Assembly: GCA_903822975.1 (NCBI GenBank)
Contig: CAIJRD010000007.1
Span: forward strand, 124,001 to 188,000
Origin: an uncultured Sinobacteraceae bacterium
Lineage (GTDB): Bacteria > Pseudomonadota > Gammaproteobacteria > Nevskiales > Nevskiaceae
DNA length: 64,000 nt
Reading direction: 5' to 3'
The notes under the pieces were generated by a model. It searched no databases and had not been told where the DNA came from. It saw nothing but the letters and a program-made list of their open reading frames with translations. The first letter of the stretch is position 1, and each line of letters begins with the position of its first letter. Made by a program: the position numbers and the translations under genes. Positions 53,186 through 60,096 of this stretch are shown here, one piece after another.

Positions 53186-53578
53186 TCAGGCGCCCAGATA
53201 CTGCTTCGCAACGTGATCGAGTCCATGCGCGAGCAGCATTTCCGCAGGCGTCTGCGCACGGCCGGCGCGGTAGTCCTCCAGCAGTTCAAGCATCGATTGC
53301 GCGGCGATCAGTAACTCGGCTTCGTCGTCGGCGGGCGTGCACACGTTTCCATTCGCGGCGAAGTGCATGACCTCGCACCATTTGGCGAGTAACGCGACGG
53401 CATCGATCCGGCCAAAGAATTCGACCGGCCGCGGCTTGTTCGGCCACAGCTGGCGTTCGCACCATTTCAGGAAAGGGCGAAGCATCGGCTTCCGGCCTGG
53501 CGCCTTCGTTGGCGCGACCGCGCGACCCAGGCGTCGCGCGCTAACAGGCGATGCGGCTGGCAGGCGATGCGCGTTCAT
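53186..53578 (-). CDS. hypothetical phage protein
   Basis: A 130-residue product with a basic Pro/Ala-rich N-terminus and helical C-terminus (DEAELLIAAQSMLELLEDYR). ATG overlaps the ParB-like stop (ATGA). No family recognised. Confidence 0.65.
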   Translation of the reverse strand: MNAHRLPAASPVSARRLGRAVAPTKAPGRKPMLRPFLKWCERQLWPNKPRPVEFFGRIDAVALLAKWCEVMHFAANGNVCTPADDEAELLIAAQSMLELLEDYRAGRAQTPAEMLLAHGLDHVAKQYLGA

Positions 53579-54843
53579 TTGTCCACCCGGCTCAGCTTGA
53601 TGCCGAGATAGCTGCGGCCCTGCGTCGAGCGGTGCTTTTTGATACCAGCCTGCTCGATCAGATACGCAAGCGTCGAAGAATTCGACGGCAGCGCAGTTGC
53701 CTTGCGTGCCTTGCAGAAGGATGCATAGGCCGAATAGAACTCGTCGGCCTTCACAACCGAACCGGCTTGCCTCGTGACTCGCCGTTGAATGAAAAGCGAC
53801 AACTCTTTTTCGGTCTCCGGATCGACCTTGCGATCAGGCTTCTGCTTGGTCGTCTTGGCTGGCGAAAACTGGTCGGCATCGCCAGAACGGGTCCGCATGG
53901 CGATCGTCTTTTCAACGTCTGCGATCGGCAGAACCAACATCAGCGTCAGGACTTCGCGCAAGTTTCCGTATGCCGGCGTGAAGGCTTCGCAGGTTCCAGT
54001 AGCGCCCGCACCCGGCGATATGGCCTGTGCAAGATCGTGCGCAAGCGCAGTCAACTCGGCTCGGCGCTGATCCACTTTCGATATCGCTGCAGCGGCAGCG
54101 CGCGCGGCCACTGGTGGAACCGTGACGGTAGGTGCACTGCCCTGCTTCGGAACCATTTCGGGCTTGGGTGAAGCCGTGCCTGATTCTGCTTTTGCCGGCG
54201 GCCTCGATAGACGCTCCAGCTGCTGCACGGTCTCGCGCAAGTGTTCGCGCGTGACTGCAGGCGCATGCGACTCTGGATTGCGAATCTGCCGGATCAGATA
54301 GACGCCGGTTTGCGCATTGAGCTCGCGAACCTTTTTCAGGTCGTGAAGGATTTCCTGATCGCGTACCAGTCCATCCTGCGCGAGCGCACGAATGTCCTCG
54401 GGCATCGTGGCTACTGACGCTCGGCGGCTGACCCAACTTTTACTTTTTTTCGCGATGCGCTTGGCAGTTTCACCGAGACCGATGGTTTCGACCAGCTGCG
54501 CACAGGCCGCACACTCTTCCCAGAATGTCAGGTCGGAGCGCTGCAGGTTCGCCACCAGCGAAATAACCTGCATGTCCTTGTCGGACAGCTTTTCGTGAAT
54601 CACAGCGGGAACGTCGGTCAGGCCGGCGAGCTGCGAGGCGCGCCAGCGGCGTTCGCCATCCACGATCATGTATCGATCGGTCGGCGTGGAACGACGCAGC
54701 ACGATGGGCTGAATCAGGCCGTCGCACGCGATCGAATCGGCGAGCTCTTGAAGCAAGTCCGGATCGAAGTTCTTGCGCGGCTGGTTCGGATTCGGATCGA
54801 TCGAGGTCAGCCGAATATTCATCACGGACATTGATGCGTTCAT
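53575..54843 (-). CDS. ParB/RepB/Spo0J-family protein of the prophage
   Basis: A 422-residue protein with an N-terminal ParB nuclease-like/CTP-binding fold (LTSIDPNPNQPRKNF, DGERRWRAS at about 62-70) and a KorB-like HTH (LGETAKRIAKKSKSWVSRR). The C-terminal half is a Pro/Ala linker and an unrecognised domain. No ParA gene is near, so segregation is unlikely to be its only task; it may be a transcription or replication factor. It overlaps genes on both sides. Confidence 0.85.
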   Translation of the reverse strand: MNASMSVMNIRLTSIDPNPNQPRKNFDPDLLQELADSIACDGLIQPIVLRRSTPTDRYMIVDGERRWRASQLAGLTDVPAVIHEKLSDKDMQVISLVANLQRSDLTFWEECAACAQLVETIGLGETAKRIAKKSKSWVSRRASVATMPEDIRALAQDGLVRDQEILHDLKKVRELNAQTGVYLIRQIRNPESHAPAVTREHLRETVQQLERLSRPPAKAESGTASPKPEMVPKQGSAPTVTVPPVAARAAAAAISKVDQRRAELTALAHDLAQAISPGAGATGTCEAFTPAYGNLREVLTLMLVLPIADVEKTIAMRTRSGDADQFSPAKTTKQKPDRKVDPETEKELSLFIQRRVTRQAGSVVKADEFYSAYASFCKARKATALPSNSSTLAYLIEQAGIKKHRSTQGRSYLGIKLSRVDK

Positions 54844-55169
54844 TGCGGCAGCACCTTTGCTTTGAGGGTTTCGAAGTCGCGGAGATAGTTCGCGTCGGTC
54901 TCTTGCGTGTGCGCGCGCAGGCTGTATCTGACCGAAGAAAGCTGGAGCCCAAATGATTTGGCGATGTCAGAACGCGAAGCGCAGCAGTACTCCGTCGAAA
55001 GCTGTATCGACAGACGGCGCGCGATCATATGGATTCGGCTTCTGTTGCCAGCGAGAACGCGGTGCGCGTCAATGGCGTAATACGCGCACACGGTTTTCAG
55101 AATGGCGGTCGGGTTGATGGCCGATACCGATGTGGGCGTTTCGCATGCGAAACGCTTGGCGGCACGCAT
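54840..55169 (-). CDS. DnaA domain IV-like protein
   Basis: A 109-residue protein resembling the C-terminal DNA-binding domain of DnaA: ILKTVCAYYAIDAHRVL, then ARRLSIQLSTEYCCASRSDIAKSFG and SSVRYSLR match the helix-turn-helix and signature helix order of that domain. No AAA+ part. Stand-alone domain IV proteins could bind DnaA boxes and alter host or phage initiation. A DnaA box is present at 60458. Overlaps parB-like gene by four bases and its upstream neighbour by one. Confidence 0.72.
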   Translation of the reverse strand: MRAAKRFACETPTSVSAINPTAILKTVCAYYAIDAHRVLAGNRSRIHMIARRLSIQLSTEYCCASRSDIAKSFGLQLSSVRYSLRAHTQETDANYLRDFETLKAKVLPQ

Positions 55170-55453
55170 CAGGCCGCCCTCGCCCGCTTCGTCTTCCGCG
55201 CCGAGGCAATGAAGCGATGCGCATCGCGGATGCGCTTGTTCTGCGCAACCTCGTCAGGCGTCGATTGCGGCTTCGGGGATTGGCTTGGCGCTTGGCATTT
55301 GCAGTCGCGCAGCAAAAGCGCGCGTCTGCACTGCGGACAGCGATCCAGGCCGTCGTCGGTCTGGAGGTCAAGGAACACCGCTGCGCATCCTTGGCCGTCG
55401 AACTGCTCGCCGGCTAATACAGCTTGGCCGCAGGTATGGAAAAGGGTTTGCAT
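55169..55453 (-). CDS. zinc-ribbon phage protein, first gene of the leftward operon
   Basis: A 94-residue protein with CPQC and CKC clusters (DRCPQCRRALLLRDCKC) plus an earlier CG pair (HTCG), likely a zinc ribbon, and a basic C-terminus (RFIASARKTKRARAA). It is first behind the repressor-controlled leftward promoter; its Shine-Dalgarno lies in a 9-bp hairpin. Confidence 0.7.
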   Translation of the reverse strand: MQTLFHTCGQAVLAGEQFDGQGCAAVFLDLQTDDGLDRCPQCRRALLLRDCKCQAPSQSPKPQSTPDEVAQNKRIRDAHRFIASARKTKRARAA

Positions 55454-55456
55454 CGA

Positions 55457-55481
55457 TCCGCTCCGGTGAGAACGGAGCGGA
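55457..55481 (-). promoter_or_regulatory. hairpin covering the ribosome-binding site of the leftward operon
   Basis: TCCGCTCCG (55457-55465) pairs with 55473-55481 around a 7-base loop. The GGAG of the first gene (55461-55464, seven bases before its ATG) lies in the stem, so translation may be limited by structure. Confidence 0.65.
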
Positions 55482-55484
55482 CTC

Positions 55485-55524
55485 TACTACTGTGGTTATT
55501 ATTTTGTCAATTACTACAGTAGTT
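55485..55524 (-). promoter_or_regulatory. leftward early promoter PL with two repressor operators
   Basis: TTGACA on the minus strand (55510-55505) is the -35. Operator OL2 ACTACAGTAGT (55513-55523) lies two bases upstream; operator OL1 ACTACTGTGGT (55486-55496) lies over the spacer/-10. The same two motifs flank the -35 at 58025. Confidence 0.8.
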
Positions 55525-55584
55525 GATTTACTGAGGCCTACTTAGCCGAAATGCTAATCCCCGACTTCAGCCGTATAACTGAAG

Positions 55585-55959
55585 CTATGCGCGCATTACT
55601 GCCGCGACTTTCTTCTTTGCAGTCGTAACCGCTTTCTTGGCTTTTTCAAGTGCCGCCTCTGCTTGCGCGACTTCGCCTAGGGCAGCCTCTACGTCGGAGC
55701 CCGCGAGCCATGAAGCAACGAGTTGTACCTGATCAAGGTTGTTACTAACGATGCCAACTTCTAAGGCATAAAGAATGTTGAAGCGGTGCTTACAGTATTG
55801 ACCGCTCTCACCAGCGGCACAGGTGCAGAACGCTCCAAGATGATTCCCAATCTTCTGGAACGTGACCCGATAGGGAATTGGTGACGAACCTTGTACTAGA
55901 AATTCGACGTTATCCACTTGCGCTCCCTTTTCTTGCTCCCCAACGCTAACTTGTAACAT
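55585..55959 (-). CDS. SWIM zinc-finger protein (prophage cargo)
   Basis: A 124-residue protein with a SWIM-type finger CTCAAGESGQYCKHR (CxC...CxH) at about 45-59 and a long Ala/Lys-rich C-terminal helix. SWIM domains bind DNA or proteins. Lower GC than the phage core. It is 19 bases behind the next gene on the same strand, so the two form a pair in the cargo slot beside the repressor. Confidence 0.75.
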   Translation of the reverse strand: MLQVSVGEQEKGAQVDNVEFLVQGSSPIPYRVTFQKIGNHLGAFCTCAAGESGQYCKHRFNILYALEVGIVSNNLDQVQLVASWLAGSDVEAALGEVAQAEAALEKAKKAVTTAKKKVAAVMRA

Positions 55960-55978
55960 GGGCCTTTCTTAAATCGCT

Positions 55979-56635
55979 TCAGCTGTGTCCCGTAAGCTGC
56001 GCGATCAACTTTGCGATGGCAAAGACATTCTTGGCTTGGTTTGCCCACCGAACGAATGTCTTTGTTGTCGCGGTCGAGCTAACAGAATTCCTAACTAAAG
56101 TGAAGATCTGCTCAGCGTTTCCCTTGTTCTCGGGCTTCAATTCCACCAATGCGTCAATTGCCGCATCGATATGACTGCGAACTTCTCGGTAAGCTTCTTC
56201 AACGGTTCGCCCGGTAAGAGGAATGCTTAGTCCGTCCGTCACTTGACCTTGCTCTACTTGGAAGAAAAGTATGCAGGGTATGGTCAATACGCCCTCCGTC
56301 ATGAATAACCCTTGCAGCATCGAAAGAGCGGCGGCGGCCCCTTCATAGTCTCCGCAGCGGTAGCCCTCAAATGGACTACGTGGATTGTGAATCGGCGTGT
56401 TTATGACGAAGACAGTCATGAAACGACCGGATGCTTCGTTTAGGGCAGACCAATACTCTTCGTCCGTTATAGCTTTCCTAAACTCCGCGTCGCTATAGCT
56501 ATACAAAATTATTGAGAACACCAATGCTCGGTCCGCATCGCAGTGCTCACTGCTAACCCGGCACACCTCATCCAGGAACTCACGTCCTCCTGCACCTTGC
56601 CAATCCCCATTCATCGGGGTCTGTATCGAGTACAT
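55979..56635 (-). CDS. hypothetical protein (prophage cargo)
   Basis: A 218-residue protein starting at ATG 56635 (an upstream TTG extends it by 16 residues). An alpha/beta pattern is visible (RFMTVFVINTPIHN, GVLTIPCILFFQVEQG), faintly like a thioredoxin- or nucleoside-deaminase-type fold, then a helical C-terminus (IDAAIDALVELKPENKGNAE; NVFAIAKLIAQLTG). No family recognised. AT-richer than its surroundings; co-directional with the SWIM gene. Confidence 0.65.
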   Translation of the reverse strand: MYSIQTPMNGDWQGAGGREFLDEVCRVSSEHCDADRALVFSIILYSYSDAEFRKAITDEEYWSALNEASGRFMTVFVINTPIHNPRSPFEGYRCGDYEGAAAALSMLQGLFMTEGVLTIPCILFFQVEQGQVTDGLSIPLTGRTVEEAYREVRSHIDAAIDALVELKPENKGNAEQIFTLVRNSVSSTATTKTFVRWANQAKNVFAIAKLIAQLTGHS

Positions 56636-56854
56636 AAAATATCCCGAGCCGAAAACGCTAAATAGGCCGCTGAAGCGCAGCAATTAAATGCCGCAGTTCC
56701 GAGGTCGAATTCGGACGTGCGGCTGTTGAACATTTAAATCATGGCAACAGCGTCTCTCGTCGTGCCGAGTTATGTGGAACCGGAATTGTTCTCACTCTAG
56801 CTTTTACTGCAGTGGGGAGTTTCGACTGACCTGAACCCGTATCGACAGATATAA

Positions 56855-57220
56855 TTATTTCGAAACAGCGGCCTCGGATTGGCTAGCTTCTTTGTATTCC
56901 GCGCTCACGCGCGCGATGGTTTTCATCTGATCAGAGTAGCGCTCAAAGTCTACACGCGGGACTTTGGCTTCAATCTGTTGTGCTGTATATGCCCCAATCT
57001 TATCGGAAAGATCCGAAATCTTTCGCCAGTTTTTCCGCATGTAGTCGGCAAAGCCGCGACAGTCTCCTATGGCGTCGGTGGATATTCCGACGTCGCAGGT
57101 GAGCGCCTTTCCGCTGGCCACGGACACTTTCGAAGAGGCTTCGAGCCAGACTGTTTGTAGGTCGTCTGCGAGAGCAGTGCTGGATGCAGCCAGTAACAGC
57201 ATTCCGATAATTGATCGCAT
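56855..57220 (-). CDS. small secreted protein (prophage cargo)
   Basis: A 121-residue protein with a clear signal peptide (RSIIGMLLLAASSTALA, cut before DDLQ), two Cys that could form a disulfide (TCDVG, GDCRG) and a helical charged remainder. No family recognised. It is in the slot next to the repressor gene, where lysogenically expressed genes are common. The 56684-56854 gap upstream of the previous gene holds nothing visible. Confidence 0.65.
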   Translation of the reverse strand: MRSIIGMLLLAASSTALADDLQTVWLEASSKVSVASGKALTCDVGISTDAIGDCRGFADYMRKNWRKISDLSDKIGAYTAQQIEAKVPRVDFERYSDQMKTIARVSAEYKEASQSEAAVSK

Positions 57221-57236
57221 AAGCCTGGTCCGTCAG

Positions 57237-57974
57237 TTAGCGATAACGCTTTCGTTTCTCTATTACCACTCCGATTATGCTCCCAGGATTGCGGGCATTG
57301 ATTCGAATGGTCGGGAAATCCTCGTTCAGTGGAACCAAGTCAAACTGCTCGATCCCTTGATCGTCGACACCACGGTCGCGGTATTTTTTTAACGTCGCGC
57401 CATTCGCGCTTTCGACCTTTGCCACAACGAAGGCGCCGGGAAATACAGCCTGATTAGGATCTACGATGACCTTGTCACCAGGATTGAATTCAGGTGTCAT
57501 TGATAGACCGGCCACGACCAATGCGAACGAATAAGGGCCGAGTGTCTTCCCAAGCTCTGCATCAACCTCTACGTACTCGTCGGCGGCGCCAGCTGCGAAA
57601 TCATCGATATATTCATTGGGATGCCCTGCCTGAACCTCGGTCAGAAGTGGGATCAATCTTCGACTAGTTGGAATTGCCTCAACGTTGCGGAGCGCATCGG
57701 GGGCGTGGCTGGAAGCAAGGTTTGGTGGCTTCAACCTGACAACTTTATCTGCAGTTGCCGAGGCAAGCATTGGACCTTCGCCGCGCAACAGCCACTCAAG
57801 GCGCACCGGTTTATATCCCTCAAGGATTTTCGGCAAAAGCGACGTGTCCTCGGAATCGACCTCGCCCCGTTCCAATTTGGACCACATGGGCTGAGACATG
57901 CCGCACTTTCGTGCAGCCACGACCTGCGAATCCTTGCCTCGGAGCTCCTTCAGACGGTCTTTAAGTTCTGACAT
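57237..57974 (-). CDS. CI-type phage repressor (XRE HTH + S24 peptidase)
   Basis: A 245-residue repressor starting at ATG 57974. HTH about 5-60 (ARKCGMSQPMWSKLERGEV); self-cleavage site Ala116-Gly117 in EVQAG; S24/LexA-like peptidase with Ser158 in GLSMTPEFNPGD and the Lys in ATLKKY (about 196-197). RecA-triggered autocleavage would induce the prophage. It is divergent from the Cro/YdaS-like gene across an operator region. Confidence 0.95.
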   Translation of the reverse strand: MSELKDRLKELRGKDSQVVAARKCGMSQPMWSKLERGEVDSEDTSLLPKILEGYKPVRLEWLLRGEGPMLASATADKVVRLKPPNLASSHAPDALRNVEAIPTSRRLIPLLTEVQAGHPNEYIDDFAAGAADEYVEVDAELGKTLGPYSFALVVAGLSMTPEFNPGDKVIVDPNQAVFPGAFVVAKVESANGATLKKYRDRGVDDQGIEQFDLVPLNEDFPTIRINARNPGSIIGVVIEKRKRYR

Positions 57975-57985
57975 ACCCAGGCAGG

Positions 57986-58053
57986 CTACAACCGCAGTTG
58001 TAGCAGAGCAAACTACTGTAGTTATTGACATGCAATAACCACAGTAGTAGTTT
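57986..58053 (+). promoter_or_regulatory. rightward early promoter PR and operators
   Basis: Operator OR1 ACTACTGTAGT (58012-58022), -35 TTGACA (58025-58030), operator OR2 ACCACAGTAGT (58038-58048) over spacer, weak -10 TAGTTT (58048-58053). A further dyad CTACAACCGCAGTTGTAG is at 57986-58003 in the repressor leader. Start would fall at about 58060, next to the ATG at 58061, so the transcript may be leaderless. Confidence 0.78.
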
Positions 58054-58060
58054 GCGCGGC

Positions 58061-58327
58061 ATGTCGATCAATCCCGCCGTTCAAAAAGCGATTGACCTCT
58101 GCGGAGGCAATCAAAGCGAACTCGCGCGACGCTGCGCCGAGGCCGCCGACAAGCTGAATTTGAAGATCGGGAAAAAGACCCGCCAAGGCCATGTCTGGAA
58201 ATGGCTGAACTCTGACGAGGTTTCGGCAGAAGTCGCCGTTTTGATCGAACACGCGATGGATGGCGCCGTGCAACGAGCGGAGTTTCGAGCCGACCTGTAC
58301 GCGGATCGGCCATCGAAGGCCGCGTGA
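58061..58327 (+). CDS. Cro/YdaS-like regulator
   Basis: An 88-residue HTH protein of the YdaS/Cro type: INPAVQKAIDLCGGNQSELARRC, GHVWKWLNS, VSAEVAVLIEHAMDGAVQRAEF. Such proteins oppose the CI repressor or repress the lysogenic promoter. First gene of the rightward early operon, transcribed from PR. Confidence 0.85.
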   Translation: MSINPAVQKAIDLCGGNQSELARRCAEAADKLNLKIGKKTRQGHVWKWLNSDEVSAEVAVLIEHAMDGAVQRAEFRADLYADRPSKAA

Positions 58328-58328
58328 C

Positions 58329-58541
58329 ATGAATTCTCTGAGCCCACCCGTAGCCGCGCCAACTGCGGCCGACAAGCCCCTACTCCCCGGCAAGTCGGAA
58401 GCGATCCGATCTCCCCTGAATCGGATCGCATTGGCCACCTCTCCTCCAGACGGCGATTCAGTCGCCATCGATGTTCGCGTGATTCGTCGCTCGCCTTTTA
58501 TTCCGTTCATCGCTCGCCGCTCTCTAAGGCGATCACGTTAG
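58329..58541 (+). CDS. small hypothetical phage protein
   Basis: A 70-residue, Pro/Ser/Arg-rich frame that starts directly behind the Cro-like stop codon and ends nine bases before the next gene. It has no recognised family; tight packing between real genes is the main support. Confidence 0.4.
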   Translation: MNSLSPPVAAPTAADKPLLPGKSEAIRSPLNRIALATSPPDGDSVAIDVRVIRRSPFIPFIARRSLRRSR

Positions 58542-58550
58542 GTCCGATCA

Positions 58551-59198
58551 ATGAAAAATCCAATGAGGCGCTTTTCTCAGCTGAGTGCAGAGCGGCGCGA
58601 CGAGACTGTTTTCAGGCACACCGCAAAGATGCTGCAGGAAACGGGAACATCCGACGAGACGTTCGCTGATCGCGTCGTATCGAGATACCTGGCACTTGTG
58701 CCGGCCGATTCGAGATCGATTGCGTTTCTGCTCGATGAAACCGTCGATGCTTTCTATCGCGCGCGCATGAACGCTCAAAAAATCATGCGCTACGCAGATC
58801 CAGACGCGAACGCACGCCTTCCGGCCGAGCTCGAAGAAGCATGGGTTCTGGAACTCGACGAACCCTATCGCGGCGATTGCGTGCGAGACCTAGCGAAGCG
58901 ATATGGACTGCTCGATGTGCCGCTGCCCGAATCGTTGCCGGCGTCGGATGTCCAGAACGTAAGCACCCTGAGCAAGCGATTCTCCGATGCGCTCGGCGCG
59001 CTGGCGCCATTGATCGAAGACGGCCGAATCGATTCGGCAGACGAAAGCGGCCTCGATGTCGCAATGGCCGATATTTCGAAGCTGCTCGCGACGACGCAAG
59101 GGCTTCTCGGCAAGCTCGAATCGATCAAACGTCCGAGCAATGCAGTCTCCTTACCGGTTAAGCCGAAGGTACGTCCGATCGGGCCTCGGCGGTCTTGA
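58551..59198 (+). CDS. hypothetical phage early protein
   Basis: A 215-residue largely helical protein (DETFADRVVSRYLALVP; DESGLDVAMADISKLLATTQ) with a Pro/Arg/Lys-rich C-terminus. The position after Cro suggests a YdaT/CII-like regulatory role, but no motif proves it. Confidence 0.7.
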   Translation: MKNPMRRFSQLSAERRDETVFRHTAKMLQETGTSDETFADRVVSRYLALVPADSRSIAFLLDETVDAFYRARMNAQKIMRYADPDANARLPAELEEAWVLELDEPYRGDCVRDLAKRYGLLDVPLPESLPASDVQNVSTLSKRFSDALGALAPLIEDGRIDSADESGLDVAMADISKLLATTQGLLGKLESIKRPSNAVSLPVKPKVRPIGPRRS

Positions 59199-59540
59199 AT
59201 GCGCGACCTGTTCGATGAGCAACCTGTTATGTCTTCTGCGAAGGCTCAGGCGCCAGCCCAAGTCATAGACGACTTCACCCCACAGAATCGGCCTTGGTGC
59301 ACGCGCTGTGGTGCGGGTCGTATCAAGCCGCAGTGCGTGGCGACTGATGAACATCGCGATCAATGCCGCAAGGAACTTGCGGCAAAGGCGCGCAGTTGTC
59401 TGATCGGCTGGCTCTCGTCGCTAAAAAGCGACTACGACCGGGCCGAGTTCTACGACCTCGCAATAAAGCGTAGTGGGCTCGACTACGTTGAGCGGCTGCG
59501 CGCCTCAGTCGATCGCGCCCGCCAGAGGCTCGCAGCATGA
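59199..59540 (+). CDS. hypothetical phage protein with zinc-binding cysteines
   Basis: A 113-residue protein with CTRCGAGRIKPQC near residue 34 and a Cys further on (QCRK), a likely zinc-binding cluster, followed by a helical C-terminus. The ATG directly follows the upstream stop (TGAATG); the stop overlaps the next ATG. Confidence 0.7.
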   Translation: MRDLFDEQPVMSSAKAQAPAQVIDDFTPQNRPWCTRCGAGRIKPQCVATDEHRDQCRKELAAKARSCLIGWLSSLKSDYDRAEFYDLAIKRSGLDYVERLRASVDRARQRLAA

Positions 59541-60004
59541 GCTATCTGGAACGACTTATCGCGCGCACGACCCGGCGACCTCCCGATTTCATCGTCGGCG
59601 ATGGCGCTGTCCCGTATCTGCGTCGCTGGTGGCTAATCCCGCGCAATCGTTTTTTCAATATCTACCTTCACCAGTTCCTGCGCAGTGATGACGACCGCGC
59701 ACTGCACGATCATCCTTGGATCAACGCGAGCATTCTGCTGCGAGGTTGCTACGTGGAACACACCATCGAGGCAGGCGGTATCAACCGCCGCACGCTTCGA
59801 CGTGCTGGCGACTGGAAGCTGCGCACTGGCTCGTCTGCACACCGGCTCGAACTGATCAACGGCGAGTGCTGGACGCTGTTCATCACCGGCTGTCGATATC
59901 GCGAATGGGGCTTCCATTGTCCACAACGCGGTTGGGTTCACTGGAAGGAATTCACGGCTGCAGAGAATCCCGGCGAGATCGGGCGCGGGTGTGGCGAGCC
60001 ATGA
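59537..60004 (+). CDS. cupin-like conserved phage protein
   Basis: A 155-residue protein with a double-stranded-helix look: DDRALHDHPWINASILLRG (HDH) and AHRLELINGECWTLFITG resemble cupin motifs 1 and 2, and WGFHCPQRGWVHW ends the fold. Related proteins occur in many siphophage genomes without known function. Coupled to both neighbours by four-base overlaps. Confidence 0.75.
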   Translation: MSYLERLIARTTRRPPDFIVGDGAVPYLRRWWLIPRNRFFNIYLHQFLRSDDDRALHDHPWINASILLRGCYVEHTIEAGGINRRTLRRAGDWKLRTGSSAHRLELINGECWTLFITGCRYREWGFHCPQRGWVHWKEFTAAENPGEIGRGCGEP

Positions 60005-60096
60005 CAGTCAACGGCGACATCCAACTGCTTTCACATTTTTCACGCGCGCAGATTGCACAGACTCTCGAAGCTAAGCAGACCGGGCTTCGCTTGTGA
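60001..60096 (+). CDS. 31-residue phage peptide
   Basis: A very short frame (MTVNGDIQLLSHFSRAQIAQ then TLEAKQTGLRL). Its ATG overlaps the upstream stop (ATGA) and its TGA overlaps the GTG of the replication gene (GTGA), exactly as for the coupled genes around it. A helical, slightly amphipathic peptide; it may serve only to carry ribosomes to the next start. Confidence 0.5.
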   Translation: MTVNGDIQLLSHFSRAQIAQTLEAKQTGLRL

